Notes under the pieces: generated by a model | Database searches by the model: none | The model's input: the letters and a program-made list of their open reading frames with translations, nothing else | What the model was told of the DNA's origin: nothing | Made by a program: the position numbers and the translations under genes | Shown: positions 10,370 through 19,595 of the stretch, piece by piece | Layout of the letters: each line of letters begins with the position of its first letter | How positions within the stretch are numbered: the stretch's first letter is position 1 | Assembly: GCF_021390475.1 (NCBI RefSeq) | Contig: NZ_JAJUWS010000019.1 | Span: forward strand, 1-64,000 | Length of the DNA: 64,000 bases | Direction of reading: 5' to 3' | From: Streptomyces sp. ST2-7A | Lineage (GTDB): Bacteria; Actinomycetota; Actinomycetes; Streptomycetales; Streptomycetaceae

Positions 10370-11516
10370 CCCGGACCCGGAGGTTCTTGGCGCAGAGGAT
10401 GGCGAAGGGGTGGTGGAACCGCCCCTCGCCGACCACCTCCACCTGCCGGTACCGCCGCAACATCTCGCCGAGTGCCAGCCGTGCCTCCAACCGCGCCAGA
10501 CCGGCCCCCAGACAGAAGTGGATGCCGTGTCCGAAGGTCAGGTGCTGGTTGGGGGAGCGGGCGATGTCGAAGGTGTCGGACGCGGGGAACTGTGCCTCGT
10601 CCCGGTTGGCCGACACCAGCCACAGGGAGAGGATCTGACCGGCCGGAACGGTGCGGCCGCCGAGCTCCACCTCGGTGGTGGTGCGCCGGGTGAGCCGGGG
10701 CAGCGGCGGGTGGTAGCGCAGGACCTCCTCGATGGCAGACGGCAGCGCGGCCGGCTCCCGCCGCAGCCGCTCCCAGACCCCTGGGTGGCGGTCGAACTGG
10801 TGGACGCAGTTGCCCAGCAGAGCCGCCGTGGTGATGTGACCGGCGGTCAGCAGCAACGCCACCATGCCGATCAGGTCCTCCTCGGTCGGCTCCTCGCCCG
10901 CCCCGGCGGCTTCGACCAGGCGTCCGGTCAGGTCGTCGTACCGGCGCAGACGCCGGGCGCGGATGTGCTCGCGCAGATAGGCGGTCATCTCACGGACCGT
11001 CGGCGTCAGGCTGTCCACCGCCTCCCGGGACGAGGTCAGCTGCGGCTCCTCCTCATCGAAGGGAAAGAACTCCTCGGCCCAGCCGCGGAACAGCTCCCGA
11101 TCGCTCTCCGGGATGCCGATCAGCTCGGCGATCACCATCACCGGCAGGGGATAGGCGAGATCCCCGACCATGTCGAACTCCTCACGGTCACGGAGGGCGT
11201 CCAGCAGCCCGGTGACCATGGCGGCGATCCGCGGCTCCATCGCCGCGACCGCGCGTGGGTGGAACGCCCCGGCCACCATGCCCCGCATCAGGCGGTGTCG
11301 GGGGCCGTCCATGTTCACGAAGTTGCCGCGTTGGATCAGTTCCAGATCCGGGTTGGTGGGCACCAGGTCCCCCAGGTCGGCCAGGAAGCGGGAGGGGTCC
11401 CGAAGCACCGCATCGATGTCGGCGTGGCGGAACACCTGCCAGGATTCCTGCCGCTCGTCGTAGTACACCGGATCCGTCCGGCGTTTGCTTTCGGCCCAGT
11501 CGAGCAGTTCGGTCAT
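10356..11516 (-). CDS. Cytochrome P450 monooxygenase (second)
   Basis: P450 of 386 residues, expected to oxidise a cluster intermediate. Visible: I-helix LLLTAGHITTAALLGN near residue 225 (AGHxT), ExxR in EEVLRYHPPLPRLTRR, and haem loop FGHGIHFCLGAGLARLEARL near 335-354 with the axial Cys. The ATG at 11,514-11,516 opens MTELLDWAESKRRTDPVYYD, a normal family N-terminus. It is convergent with the Crp gene (14-base overlap at the 3' ends) and divergent from the minimal PKS operon across a 290-base gap in which I see no clear operator. It is only distantly similar to the P450 at 579-1802. Confidence 0.94.
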   Translation of the reverse strand: MTELLDWAESKRRTDPVYYDERQESWQVFRHADIDAVLRDPSRFLADLGDLVPTNPDLELIQRGNFVNMDGPRHRLMRGMVAGAFHPRAVAAMEPRIAAMVTGLLDALRDREEFDMVGDLAYPLPVMVIAELIGIPESDRELFRGWAEEFFPFDEEEPQLTSSREAVDSLTPTVREMTAYLREHIRARRLRRYDDLTGRLVEAAGAGEEPTEEDLIGMVALLLTAGHITTAALLGNCVHQFDRHPGVWERLRREPAALPSAIEEVLRYHPPLPRLTRRTTTEVELGGRTVPAGQILSLWLVSANRDEAQFPASDTFDIARSPNQHLTFGHGIHFCLGAGLARLEARLALGEMLRRYRQVEVVGEGRFHHPFAILCAKNLRVRVTPG

Positions 11517-11806
11517 GGTGGACGGGATCGGCTCGGGCGCCGTCCGGATCGTCAGCTCATTGGTAGTCAGCGGAATCCCTCCCGGGGAGGACGGCCGTCA
11601 CAACCGCCGCACGGTCACGTGCGTGCGAAGGTATGCGCCGCCACTAGAGGCCCACTCGGGAGTCGGGCGAGCCGCCGGGCCCGAAGCACCGGTCATCGGC
11701 CGCTTTCAGCGGTTTCCTAGCCCGCTGTGAGGACAGCGGCGCACCGTGGTTACCGAATCCGGAGCTGTCCGGAGGACCTGACCGCTGGAGTGAGGGGATC
11801 GGTGGG

Positions 11807-12133
11807 ATGCCGTCTGATGAGGTCAACGCGGCGGAGTGCAACACCATCACGTTCGTCAACCGCTTTACGGTGCACGGATCGCCCGAGGAGTTCGAACGCG
11901 CCTTCGCCGACACCTCGGCGTTCATGGTGCGACAGCCGGGATTCCTGGAACACACCCTGGTCCGCCGGCTCGGCCGGGAGGACCAGTACATCAACATCGC
12001 GAGCTGGACCGACGAGGAGTCGTTCCGCGCGGCACTGCGGCAGGACGGGTTCGCCCCGCACGCCGCGGCGCTGCGTGCGCTGAGCAGGAGCGAGAACGCC
12101 CTGTACCGCACGCGGCAGCGGAGCGGCCGGTGA
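11807..12133 (+). CDS. Antibiotic biosynthesis monooxygenase (ABM) protein
   Basis: Small alpha+beta-barrel ABM-family protein of 108 residues. Relatives (ActVA-ORF6, TcmH, DnrG) oxidise anthrones to quinones without cofactors; some members act as cyclases or accessory proteins. It shows [20 protein letters not shown], then [17 protein letters not shown] and [20 protein letters not shown], the normal family order. It is first in the minimal PKS operon; its TGA overlaps the GTG of KS-alpha, which argues for work directly on the polyketide. The ATG at 11,807 is preceded by GAGGGGATCGGTGGG. Anthrone oxygenase is the favoured role. Confidence 0.85.
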   Translation: MPSDEVNAAECNTITFVNRFTVHGSPEEFERAFADTSAFMVRQPGFLEHTLVRRLGREDQYINIASWTDEESFRAALRQDGFAPHAAALRALSRSENALYRTRQRSGR

Positions 12134-13398
12134 ACCGCCGGGTGGCCATCACCGGGATCGGTGTGGTGGCGCCGGACGCGCTGGGCCGTAAACCGTTGTG
12201 GGACCTGCTGTCCACCGGCCGCACCGCGACACGGAAGATCTCCTTCTTCGACCCCTCGCCCTATCGCTCCCAGGTGGCGGCCGAGTGCGACTTCGACCCG
12301 CTGCGCGAAGGGCTGAGCCAGCAGCAGGCCCGACGCCTGGACCGGGCCGCCCAGTTCGCCGTGGTGTGCGCCAGGGAGTGCGTGGAGGACAGTGGGCTGG
12401 AGGTGGCGCAGCTCGATCCGGCCCGGCTGGGCGTGGTGGTCGGCAGCGCGGTCGGTTGCACGATGAGCCTGGAGGCCGAGTACGCCGTGGTGAGCGACGG
12501 TGGTCGGCACTGGCTGGTCGACGACGGCTACGCGGTACCGCATCTTTTCGACTACATGGTGCCCAGCTCGATCGCCGCCGAGGTGGCTCGGGAGGCGGGT
12601 GCCGAGGGGCCGGTCTCCCTGGTGTCCACCGGCTGCACCTCCGGCCTGGACGCGGTGGGTCGGGCGGCCGAGCTGATCCGCGAGGGCTCGGCGGAGGTCA
12701 TGGTGGCCGGTGCCACCGACGCGCCGATCTCGCCGATCACGCTGGCCTGCTTCGACGCGATCAAGGCCACCACGCCGCGCAATGACGAACCGTCCACCGC
12801 CTCCCGGCCCTTCGACCGCTCCCGCAACGGTTTTGTGCTCGGTGAGGGCGCGGCCGTCTTCGTGCTGGAGGAGCTGTCCCACGCCCGGGCCCGCGGGACG
12901 CGGGTCTACGCGGAAGTCGCCGGCTTCGCCTCCCGCTCCAATGCCTTTCACATGACCGGGTTGCGGCCCGACGGACGGGAGATGGCCGAGGCGATCCGGG
13001 CCGCGCTGGAGCAGGCGGGCCGGTCGCCCACGGACATCGACTACGTCAACGCCCACGGTTCGGGCACCAAGCAGAACGACCGGCACGAGACGGCCGCGTT
13101 CCGGACGAGTCTCGGCGAGCACGCCTACCGGGTGCCGGTCAGCTCGATCAAGTCGATGATCGGGCACTCGCTCGGCGCGATTGGCTCCCTGGAGATCGCC
13201 GCCTGTCTGCTGGCGATGCAGCACGATCTGGTCCCGCCCACGGCGAACCTGCACGAGCCGGATCCGGAGTGCGATCTGGACTATGTGCCCCTGGTCGCCA
13301 GGGAGCATCGGGTCGACAGCGTGCTCAGCGTGGGCAGCGGTTTCGGCGGCTTCCAGAGCGCGATGGTGCTGACCACGCCGGAAGGTGGGGCGGCGTGA
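12130..13398 (+). CDS. Type II PKS ketosynthase KS-alpha
   Basis: Catalytic subunit of the ketosynthase/chain-length-factor heterodimer, which condenses malonyl units on the ACP into a poly-beta-ketone. 422 residues. The nucleophile Cys169 lies in [13 protein letters not shown]. The two catalytic His are in [12 protein letters not shown] (near 309) and [13 protein letters not shown] (near 346). The C-terminus [13 protein letters not shown] is typical. The GTG start overlaps the stop of the ABM gene, and its own stop overlaps the GTG of KS-beta, giving tight coupling. The likely product class (aromatic polyketide for an anthraquinone) is inferred from the surrounding KR, didomain cyclase, methyltransferase and SnoaL cyclase. 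Confidence 0.98.
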   Translation: MNRRVAITGIGVVAPDALGRKPLWDLLSTGRTATRKISFFDPSPYRSQVAAECDFDPLREGLSQQQARRLDRAAQFAVVCARECVEDSGLEVAQLDPARLGVVVGSAVGCTMSLEAEYAVVSDGGRHWLVDDGYAVPHLFDYMVPSSIAAEVAREAGAEGPVSLVSTGCTSGLDAVGRAAELIREGSAEVMVAGATDAPISPITLACFDAIKATTPRNDEPSTASRPFDRSRNGFVLGEGAAVFVLEELSHARARGTRVYAEVAGFASRSNAFHMTGLRPDGREMAEAIRAALEQAGRSPTDIDYVNAHGSGTKQNDRHETAAFRTSLGEHAYRVPVSSIKSMIGHSLGAIGSLEIAACLLAMQHDLVPPTANLHEPDPECDLDYVPLVAREHRVDSVLSVGSGFGGFQSAMVLTTPEGGAA

Positions 13399-14651
13399 GT
13401 GCGGCGGTGATCGTCACAGGCCTGGGAGTGGTGGCGCCCACCGGCCTGGGCGCCGCCGAACACTGGCGGCGGACCCTGGCCGGGGACAGCGCCATCGGGC
13501 GCATCACCCGGTTCGACGCGGAGCGGTACCCGAGCCGGCTGGCCGGGGAGATCGCGGGCTTCGAGCCCCGGGACCACCTGCCCAGCCGGCTGATCCCGCA
13601 GACCGACCACATGACGCGACTGGCGCTGCTCGCCTCCGACCTGGCGCTGGCCGATGCGCGGACCGAGCGACCCGAGCGGCCCGAGGACGCTTTCTCGGTG
13701 GGGGTGGTCTCGGCCGGTTCCGCGGGCGGCTTCGCCTTCGGTCACCGGGAGCTGCACAAGCTGTGGAGCCAGGGCCCCGGACACGTGAGCGCCTACCAAT
13801 CGTTCGCGTGGTTCTACGCGGTGAACACCGGGCAGATCTCCATCCGGCACAACACCCGTGGTCCCAGCGGTGTGCTCGTCACCGAGCAGGCGGGTGGCCT
13901 GGACGCGGTGGGTCAGGGCTGCCGGCACATCCGGCAGGACATCCCCCGGGTGGTGGTCGGCGCGGTCGACGGCTCGCCCTGCCCCTGGGGCTGGGTCGGC
14001 CAACTGGCCGGCGGCCGGCTCAGCACCCGTGACGACCCCAGGCGCGCCTACCTGCCCTTCGATCGGGAGGCCAACGGCCAGGTGCCCGGTGAGGGCGGCG
14101 CACTGTTGGTGCTGGAGTCGGCCGAGGCGGTGGCGGCCCGTGGTGCCCCTCGTTACGGGGAGATCACCGGCTACGCGGCCACCTTCGATCCCGGGCCCGA
14201 CTCCGGCCGGCCGCGTACGTTGCGCCGGGCCGCCGAACTCGCCCTACGGGAGGCCGGTTGCGACCCCGGCGACATCGGCGTGGTCTTCGCGGACGCGGAC
14301 GGCCGTCCGGAGGAGGACGCCGCCGAGGCGGCCGCCCTGCGGGAGTTGTTCGGGCCGTACGGGGTGCCGGTCACGGCACCCAAGACGATGACCGGGCGCC
14401 TGAGTGCGGGAGGAGCCGCCCTGGATCTGGCCACGGCCCTGCTCGCGCTGCGGCACCGCACGATCCCGCCGACGGTCCATGTGACCCGGCCCGATCCCGC
14501 GCACGAGCTCGACCTCGTCCTCGTTCCCCGTCCGCTGCGGGCGCCGGCCGCGCTGGTGCTGGCCCGCGGGCAGGGCGGATTCAACGCGGCGATGGTCGTC
14601 ACCCCATCGGCGGGGGTACCCACCCCCCAAGCAGAAGGACAACGGCGATGA
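13395..14651 (+). CDS. Type II PKS chain length factor KS-beta
   Basis: Non-condensing partner of KS-alpha that sets chain length and can decarboxylate malonyl-ACP for priming. 418 residues. The active-site Cys is replaced by Gln165 in [12 protein letters not shown], the hallmark of chain length factors. The N-terminus [17 protein letters not shown] and C-terminal [17 protein letters not shown] match the family. The GTG at 13,395 overlaps the KS-alpha stop and the TGA at 14,649-14,651 overlaps the ACP start. No dedicated type II starter-unit genes (KSIII, AT) are visible in the window, so acetate priming through this subunit is the simple assumption, unless the type I PKS supplies a starter. 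Confidence 0.97.
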   Translation: MSAAVIVTGLGVVAPTGLGAAEHWRRTLAGDSAIGRITRFDAERYPSRLAGEIAGFEPRDHLPSRLIPQTDHMTRLALLASDLALADARTERPERPEDAFSVGVVSAGSAGGFAFGHRELHKLWSQGPGHVSAYQSFAWFYAVNTGQISIRHNTRGPSGVLVTEQAGGLDAVGQGCRHIRQDIPRVVVGAVDGSPCPWGWVGQLAGGRLSTRDDPRRAYLPFDREANGQVPGEGGALLVLESAEAVAARGAPRYGEITGYAATFDPGPDSGRPRTLRRAAELALREAGCDPGDIGVVFADADGRPEEDAAEAAALRELFGPYGVPVTAPKTMTGRLSAGGAALDLATALLALRHRTIPPTVHVTRPDPAHELDLVLVPRPLRAPAALVLARGQGGFNAAMVVTPSAGVPTPQAEGQRR

Positions 14652-14908
14652 ACGAACTCACCCTGGACGGACTGCGGAAGATCCTGCTGGAGTGCGCGGG
14701 TGCGGACGAGGAGCTGGGGCTCGACGGTGACATTCTCGACGTGGAGTTCGCCGAGTTGGGCTACGACTCGCTCGCGCTGATGGAGACGGCGAGCCACATT
14801 CAGCGCACCTACGGCACCGCCCTCGGAGATGACGTGGTGGTGGAGGTGAGAACTCCGCGGGAGCTGATCGCCCTGGCCAACGAGGCGATCGGCGCGGCGC
14901 CCCACTGA
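14648..14908 (+). CDS. Type II PKS acyl carrier protein
   Basis: Acyl carrier protein of 86 residues that tethers the growing aromatic polyketide through a phosphopantetheine arm on Ser41 in ELGYDSLALMET. Family features include [18 protein letters not shown] at the start and RTPRELIALAN in the last helix. The ATG overlaps the KS-beta stop, completing an ABM - KS-alpha - KS-beta - ACP operon with no intergenic space. No phosphopantetheinyl transferase is in the window, so activation must come from elsewhere. Confidence 0.96.
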   Translation: MNELTLDGLRKILLECAGADEELGLDGDILDVEFAELGYDSLALMETASHIQRTYGTALGDDVVVEVRTPRELIALANEAIGAAPH

Positions 14909-14972
14909 GCGTCCCGCCCCTCCGGCCCGGTGCCGGTGCCCGCAGCGTGTGTGGGCACCGGCACCTCGCGCG

Positions 14973-15833
14973 TCAGCGGCGGACCGTGCCCCGCACGTAC
15001 CGCACCGGCACCTCGATGGACAGCGGACCGTCACCGTCCCGCAACTCGTCCAGGGCGGTGATCAGCCGGGTGCGCAGGGCCGCGGCGTCCTCGGTGGACA
15101 GGTGCTGCCACAGCAGCCGCATCCCCTGGGTGTGGGACCAGTCCACCCAGGTCTCGCCGGAGGCGGCGACCATGTCCACCGGCTCGTCGATGATCTCCAC
15201 CTCGGTGAACCCGGCCTTCTCCATGGTGGCCCGCAGGTCCTCGGGTCGCTCCAACCAACTGTTGAAGCGCTGGCTCAGCTCCGCCGGTTGCCACTGCGGT
15301 GGCAGGGAGCGCAGCAGCTCCCCCGGGATCAGCTCGGTGAACAGCGGAGGGAGAAACGGGAAGGTGCCGGAGGTGAAGACCGGGCTGCTGAAGGCGATCC
15401 GCCCGCCGTCCGCCAGCAGTCCGGCGTAGCGCCCCAGCGCGGCGGGCGCGTCCGGCATGAAGATGATGCTGTAGCCGCCGAGGATGCGGTCGAAGGAACG
15501 GGCGGGCAGATTCGGGTCCTCACCGTCCATGACCAGCGCCTCGATGTGTCGCAGGCCCAGCCGGGATGCCTCGGCCCGCACCTCCTCGATCATCGATTCG
15601 GCCACGTCGATGCCGGTGACCCGACCCTTCGGACCCACCAGTTCTCCGGCCGGGAACAGACTGGCCCCGCGCCCGCAGCCGATGTCGAGTACCCGCCGGC
15701 CCGGGCCCGGGGCGGCCAGCTCGACCAGCCGCCGGCCCATGGGGGTGAAGAACCGCACTCCCAGCCGGTCGTAGTCCGCAGCTGCCCGATTGAAGGCTTT
15801 CGCCACCTCGACCTTGTATGCAGCCGTGTCCAC
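14973..15833 (-). CDS. SAM-dependent methyltransferase, aklanonate-methyltransferase-like
   Basis: Class I SAM methyltransferase of 286 residues. The SAM loop is [18 protein letters not shown] near residue 50 and is followed by [13 protein letters not shown]. Overall it resembles the DauC/AknG group, which methylates the carboxyl of aklanonic acid before a SnoaL-type cyclase closes the fourth ring; carboxyl O-methylation is therefore my favoured reaction. The GTG at 15,831-15,833 follows a clear GGGAGG; longer in-frame extensions have no ribosome site. It diverges from the SnoaL-type cyclase gene at 16,036 across a promoter region with a four-heptamer SARP box, so methylation and cyclisation are probably activated together. 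Confidence 0.9.
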   Translation of the reverse strand: MDTAAYKVEVAKAFNRAAADYDRLGVRFFTPMGRRLVELAAPGPGRRVLDIGCGRGASLFPAGELVGPKGRVTGIDVAESMIEEVRAEASRLGLRHIEALVMDGEDPNLPARSFDRILGGYSIIFMPDAPAALGRYAGLLADGGRIAFSSPVFTSGTFPFLPPLFTELIPGELLRSLPPQWQPAELSQRFNSWLERPEDLRATMEKAGFTEVEIIDEPVDMVAASGETWVDWSHTQGMRLLWQHLSTEDAAALRTRLITALDELRDGDGPLSIEVPVRYVRGTVRR

Positions 15834-15855
15834 ATTACCTCCCGCAGAGTCGTTT

Positions 15856-15871
15856 TGCGAGAATTCTCGCA
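15856..15871. promoter_or_regulatory. 16-base perfect palindrome
   Basis: TGCGAGAATTCTCGCA is a perfect palindrome 23 bases upstream of the methyltransferase start, in its likely promoter. It is not related to the TetR-type repeats elsewhere in the cluster. Probably an operator for an unidentified regulator. Confidence 0.5.
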
Positions 15872-15901
15872 TCGTACGCACACGGGTGACTGGAGCCCTG
15901 G

Positions 15902-15941
15902 TCGAGCCCTGCTCGAAAAATTCTTGAGATCTGGTCGAGTC
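15902..15941 (+). promoter_or_regulatory. Four-repeat SARP box
   Basis: Four heptamers start exactly 11 bases apart: TCGAGCC (15902), TCGAAAA (15913), TTGAGAT (15924), TCGAGTC (15935), each separated by 4 bases. This is the arrangement recognised by SARP activators of the DnrI/ActII-ORF4 type, which contact one face of the helix next to a -10 element. It lies between the methyltransferase and SnoaL-type cyclase genes and can serve both promoters. The SARP encoded at 8,782-9,651 is the obvious candidate. Confidence 0.75.
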
Positions 15942-16035
15942 GACGATCCGGGGGCGGATTCGGTCTTGCCTCCCGGCGGTCACTTGCACAAGAATTCAGG
16001 AAAATTCACGCGCCGACAATACGGAAGGCGGTCCG

Positions 16036-16470
16036 ATGAGCATGAACACGGCGGCAGTGCAGCGGATGATCAAGGCGTACAACACCGGTGAGGTCGATGA
16101 CGTCGCCGAGTACATCCATCCGGAATATCTCAACCCGGCCTCGCTGGAGCACATGGATCTCCGGGGCCCCGAGGCGTTCGCCATGGCGGTGAAGTGGCTG
16201 AAGATGACCTTCTCCGAAGAGTGCCACCTGGACACCATCAAGCTGGCCGAGCGCGGCGACTGGGTACGGGCCCACCTGGTACTCTACGGCCGCCACGTCG
16301 GCAATCTGGTGGGTATGGCCCCCACGGGGCGGAAGTTCTCCGGTGAGCAGATCCACCTCATCCGGCTCGTGGACGGGAAGATCCGCGACCACCGCGACTG
16401 GCCCGACTACCTGGGCACCTACCGCCAGCTGGACGAGCCGTGGCCGGAGCCCGCCGGCTGGCGCCCGTGA
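16036..16470 (+). CDS. SnoaL-type polyketide cyclase
   Basis: NTF2-fold protein of 144 residues in the SnoaL/AknH family of aldol cyclases that close the last ring of methyl-esterified anthraquinone intermediates (nogalonic or aklanonic acid methyl ester). It has MIKAYNTGEVDDVAEYIHPE near residue 11, WLKMTFSEECHLDTIKLAER near 55 and a C-terminal GEQIHLIRLVDGKIRDHRDW segment with the catalytic-type Asp/His region. ATG at 16,036 after GGAAGGCGG; a second ATG two codons on is possible. It is paired divergently with the methyltransferase, matching the order of reactions in anthracycline pathways. A second, different SnoaL-like protein lies at 29,402-29,818. Confidence 0.9.
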   Translation: MSMNTAAVQRMIKAYNTGEVDDVAEYIHPEYLNPASLEHMDLRGPEAFAMAVKWLKMTFSEECHLDTIKLAERGDWVRAHLVLYGRHVGNLVGMAPTGRKFSGEQIHLIRLVDGKIRDHRDWPDYLGTYRQLDEPWPEPAGWRP

Positions 16471-16493
16471 CCGGTGGGTCCCGGCCGCGCCAT

Positions 16494-16531
16494 GAGGAAG
16501 GGGCCCTCCCCGCGGGGAGGGCCCCTTCCTC
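16494..16531. terminator. 38-base perfect palindromic terminator
   Basis: GAGGAAGGGGCCCTCCCCG followed at once by its reverse complement, forming a perfect 19-base-arm hairpin. It lies between the convergent ends of the SnoaL-type cyclase (16,470) and the PPOX-type protein (16,589). Expected bidirectional terminator. Confidence 0.85.
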
Positions 16532-16588
16532 CGCGTTCCTCCGGTGCCTCCTGCCGGGGCGGCCCACCCGCCGCCCCGGCCGCGCACC

Positions 16589-17029
16589 CTACTGGCTGAC
16601 GTCCACCTCGGCGGCACACTGGTTGAGCCAGTCGAGCGTGCTGCGGATGTTCTGCGGCTCGAGCTGGATGGTGACCCGGGTCTGCGGCTCCAGCTCCAGC
16701 TCATCGTGCTCCGGCATCTGGTAGCGGTCGTTGAGCCGGGCGAGATGCTCGTCCGCGCCCTCCTCGTCGGCCCGCACCAGGGTGGATTCGATGTGCACCA
16801 CCCGCGTCATGTCCTTCGGGTCGATCAGCAGCAGGGAGGCCCGGCCCTCCCGTTCCAGGTGCTCCAGCCACCGCGAACCGCGGAAGCTGTTCAGCCAGAA
16901 GTACCCCTCGCGGAACTCGAACCACGCCGGGTCCATCTTGACTATGCCACTGCGGCGTTTGGTGCCCACGATGACCGGCATAACCTCCTGGAAGAACTTC
17001 AGATTGGCTTCGCTGATCTCCTCTTTCAT
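16589..17029 (-). CDS. Pyridoxamine-5'-phosphate-oxidase-fold flavin/F420-type protein
   Basis: Split-barrel protein of 146 residues of the PNPOx-like family, whose members bind FMN, F420 or haem and reduce or oxidise small molecules. Recognisable pieces are TKRRSGIVKMDPAWFEFREG (strands 1-2, near residue 23), WLNSFRGSRWLEHLEREGRA near 44 and ASLLLIDPKDMTRVVHIEST near 63. I infer a redox tailoring step, such as hydride transfer to a quinone or imine, but the cofactor cannot be fixed by eye. An ATG at 17,194 would extend it, but the ATG at 17,027-17,029 has an AGGA site and gives the family size. It is convergent with the cyclase across a terminator and divergent from the pyrrolopyrrole operon. 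Confidence 0.78.
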   Translation of the reverse strand: MKEEISEANLKFFQEVMPVIVGTKRRSGIVKMDPAWFEFREGYFWLNSFRGSRWLEHLEREGRASLLLIDPKDMTRVVHIESTLVRADEEGADEHLARLNDRYQMPEHDELELEPQTRVTIQLEPQNIRSTLDWLNQCAAEVDVSQ

Positions 17030-17225
17030 GTCCTGCCTTTCGTCATGGAATAAGTTGTGGCGATCCATCCTGCATCCAGCACGTCGGCAGCGCAAGACAC
17101 AAATGCGACGGCTTTCGGCAGAGCGTTCCGGGTCGTGCCGGTGCTCCCTTCCGATCCAGCCGTAATTCCATCGGTTTTCGAGCGCGCCCGACAAACCTGG
17201 GGGACATCGTTTCCAGGAGGTGACT

Positions 17226-18002
17226 GTGCGAGTCGTCGATCTGTCCTCGCCCGTGGACGCGGCCGGCTATGAACCCGATCCGGTCGTCCATGAGATCCTG
17301 ACACCCCGGCAGGGCGCCCTGCACATGCGGGACGAGATGCGCGAGCACTTCGGCATCGACTTCGATATCGAGGCACTGCCGGACGGGGAGTTCCTGTCGC
17401 TGGACCGGCTCACGCTGACCAGCCACACCGGGACGCACGTGGACGCACCATCCCACTACGGCTCCCGCGCCGGCTACCGGGACGGCGGGCCGCGCCACAT
17501 CGATGAACTGCCGCTCGAATGGTTCATCGGCCCCGGCCTGGTGCTCGACCTCACCGCCGAGCCGACCGGCGCGGCCGGGGTCGACCGTCTGGAGAAGGAG
17601 TTCGCCCGGATCGGACGCACGCCCGGCCCCGGCGACATCGTGCTGCTGCACACCGGCGCCGACCGGCACGCCGGCACGCCGGAGTACTTCACGGAGTTCA
17701 CCGGCCTCGACGGTCCGGCGGTCCGGCGGCTGCTGGACCTCGGCGTCCGGGTAATCGGCACCGACGCCTTCAGCCTGGACGCCCCCTTCGGCCACATCAT
17801 CGACCGTTACCGGGCGACGGGGGACCGGTCCCTGCTGTGGCCCGCCCACTTCGTGGGCCGGGACCGCGAGTACTGCCAGGTGGAACGGCTGGCCCAACTG
17901 GACACGCTGCCACCCCACGGCTTCCGGGTGATGTGCCTGCCCGTGCGGATCACGGGGGCCGGAGCGGGCTGGACCCGCGCCGTCGCCCTTTTCGAGGACT
18001 GA
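17226..18002 (+). CDS. Metal-dependent cyclase-family hydrolase (kynurenine-formamidase fold)
   Basis: Cyclase-family protein (PF04199 type) of 258 residues. The metal-binding motif HTGTHVDAPSHY lies near residue 67, with DIVLLHTGAD near 137 and GVRVIGTDAFSLD near 174. Relatives are arylformamidases (kynurenine formamidase) and polyketide second/third-ring cyclases. Here it could act on the aromatic polyketide, or, as first gene of an operon of tryptophan-type enzymes, hydrolyse an N-formyl or amide intermediate. The sequence alone does not decide. The GTG at 17,226 has AGGAGG 5 bases upstream; the in-frame GTG at 17,220 lies inside that ribosome site and is rejected. The next gene starts 30 bases after its stop. 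Confidence 0.85.
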   Translation: MRVVDLSSPVDAAGYEPDPVVHEILTPRQGALHMRDEMREHFGIDFDIEALPDGEFLSLDRLTLTSHTGTHVDAPSHYGSRAGYRDGGPRHIDELPLEWFIGPGLVLDLTAEPTGAAGVDRLEKEFARIGRTPGPGDIVLLHTGADRHAGTPEYFTEFTGLDGPAVRRLLDLGVRVIGTDAFSLDAPFGHIIDRYRATGDRSLLWPAHFVGRDREYCQVERLAQLDTLPPHGFRVMCLPVRITGAGAGWTRAVALFED

Positions 18003-18032
18003 CGAGAGCCTCCGCCGCCCCCGAGGAGAACG

Positions 18033-19505
18033 ATGACCGAGCAGTCGACCGAACCGCGTGCGGCCCGGCCGGTGCGGGCCTTCGCGGAGCACGCCGCCCG
18101 CACACCGGATGCCGCTGCCGTGCGGTACCGCGACCGCACCACCTGCTACGGCGAGCTGCTCACTCGGGCCGATGAGCACCGTGCCCGGCTGGAACGGCTC
18201 CCCCTGCACCCGGGGGAGGCCGTCGCGGTGCCCGCCGTCTCCACGCCCGGAACCCTCGCCCTGGTGCTCGCCTGCCTGCTCTCCGGACGCCCCGTCCTAC
18301 TGCCGCCGGCCGGTCTGCCGCCGGCCGGGCTGCGCCGACTCCGGGAGAACTCCGGATGCCGTTACCTGCTCACCCCGCGGACGGTGGACGGTCCCGGCGG
18401 CCGAGCCGCACCACCGGCCGTGAAGCCCCCGCCCGGCACCGCCGTGCTGCTCACCACTTCCGGCTCCACCGGCACCCCCAAGACGGTACCGCTGAGCGGG
18501 GACGCCATGGGCCGCTTCGGCGACTGGGCCGCGGCGCGCTTCGGCATCGGTCCGGGCACCGGGGTGCTCAGCCACGCCCCGCTCAACTTCGACCTCTCCC
18601 TGCTGGATGTCTGGACCACCCTGGGCCGTGGCGGCCGGGTGGTGCTGTGCGACTCCGTCCACGCCGCCGACGGCCGCCATCTGGCCGGGCTGCTGGGCCG
18701 GGAGGAGGTTCACCTCGTGCAGGCGGTGCCGATGTTCCACCGGTTGTTGCTGGAGGCCGCCGGCGGTGCCCGCTTCCCCGGAGTCCGGCACGTCATCGTG
18801 ACGGGAGAGGCCATCCCACCGCGTGACCTGGCCGCGCTGCCCCGGCTCTTCCCGGCGGCCCGGCTCCACAACGTCTACGGCTGCACCGAGACCAACGACA
18901 GTCTGCTCCACGAGATCGACCCGGCCGACCCGCCGGACGAGCCAGTTCCCCTGGGCACCCCGCTGCCCGGGGTTCGGGTGCTGATCCGCACCCCGGACGG
19001 GAGGCCGCTGAGCGGCCCCGGCAGCGGCGAACTCTACGTCTCGACCCCTTTCCAGAGCGAGGGTTACCTCGGCGCCACCGCCCACGACGCCGCCCGCTTC
19101 GGCCCGCACCCCTTCGGCGCCGACCGGCGTCGCTGGTACCGGACGGGTGATCTGGTGGAGCGCGACGAGCGGGGGGTCCTCCGGCTGCGCGGCCGGGACG
19201 ACTTCCAGGTGAAGGTGCGCGGCACCCGGGTCGATCCGCAGACGGTGGAACGGGTGTTGCTCGACCACCCGGAGGTTGGGGAAGCCGCGGTACTCGCCGT
19301 CCCCGACCCGATTGCGGGGCACGTGCTACTGGCCGTGGTCCGGCCCCGGCCGGGCTGTCGGCCCAACTCCCTACTGCTGCGTACCCATTGCGCCCGCTCG
19401 CTGGTACCCGCCTCGATCCCCGGCCGGTGGCGGCTGGTGGACGATCCGCTGCCCCGCACCTCCACCGGCAAGGTCGACCGGAAACTGCTCGGCAGGCCCT
19501 CATGA
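18033..19505 (+). CDS. Discrete adenylation enzyme (acid:PCP ligase)
   Basis: ANL-superfamily adenylation enzyme of 490 residues that activates a carboxylic acid as the AMP ester and loads it on the carrier protein encoded next. Core motifs: LLTTSGSTGTPKTVPLSG (A3, near residue 136), NVYGCTETNDS (A5, near 286), WYRTGDLVERD (A7, near 368), GRDDFQVKVRGTRVD (A8, near 388) and TSTGKVDRKLL (A10 Lys, near 481). The TETN context resembles proline- and pyrrole-type ligases. In kosinostatin the matching enzyme is reported to make a carrier-bound building block that is not the PKS starter, from a nicotinate-derived acid. Substrate here is therefore open: nicotinate-type or proline. It starts an uninterrupted operon to 27,013. 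Confidence 0.93.
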   Translation: MTEQSTEPRAARPVRAFAEHAARTPDAAAVRYRDRTTCYGELLTRADEHRARLERLPLHPGEAVAVPAVSTPGTLALVLACLLSGRPVLLPPAGLPPAGLRRLRENSGCRYLLTPRTVDGPGGRAAPPAVKPPPGTAVLLTTSGSTGTPKTVPLSGDAMGRFGDWAAARFGIGPGTGVLSHAPLNFDLSLLDVWTTLGRGGRVVLCDSVHAADGRHLAGLLGREEVHLVQAVPMFHRLLLEAAGGARFPGVRHVIVTGEAIPPRDLAALPRLFPAARLHNVYGCTETNDSLLHEIDPADPPDEPVPLGTPLPGVRVLIRTPDGRPLSGPGSGELYVSTPFQSEGYLGATAHDAARFGPHPFGADRRRWYRTGDLVERDERGVLRLRGRDDFQVKVRGTRVDPQTVERVLLDHPEVGEAAVLAVPDPIAGHVLLAVVRPRPGCRPNSLLLRTHCARSLVPASIPGRWRLVDDPLPRTSTGKVDRKLLGRPS

Positions 19506-19595
19506 CCGTTCAACCCTCCGGACCGTTCGCCGGCCCACCCTCCGGTCCGTCCGTCGGTCCACTTGCCCGTCAGCCCGACCGAACAGGAGCCGTCC

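Noticed and set aside
11644..13308. 554-residue minus-strand frame antisense to KS-alpha
   Set aside because: Typical shadow frame of high-GC coding DNA; KS-alpha with Cys169 and the two His motifs is on the plus strand.
17155..17184. Possible SARP heptamers (TCCAGCC, TCCATCG, TCGAGCG) before the cyclase-family gene
   Set aside because: Only one unit fits TCGAG, and the spacings are 12 and 11 rather than a consistent 11; not strong enough to call.
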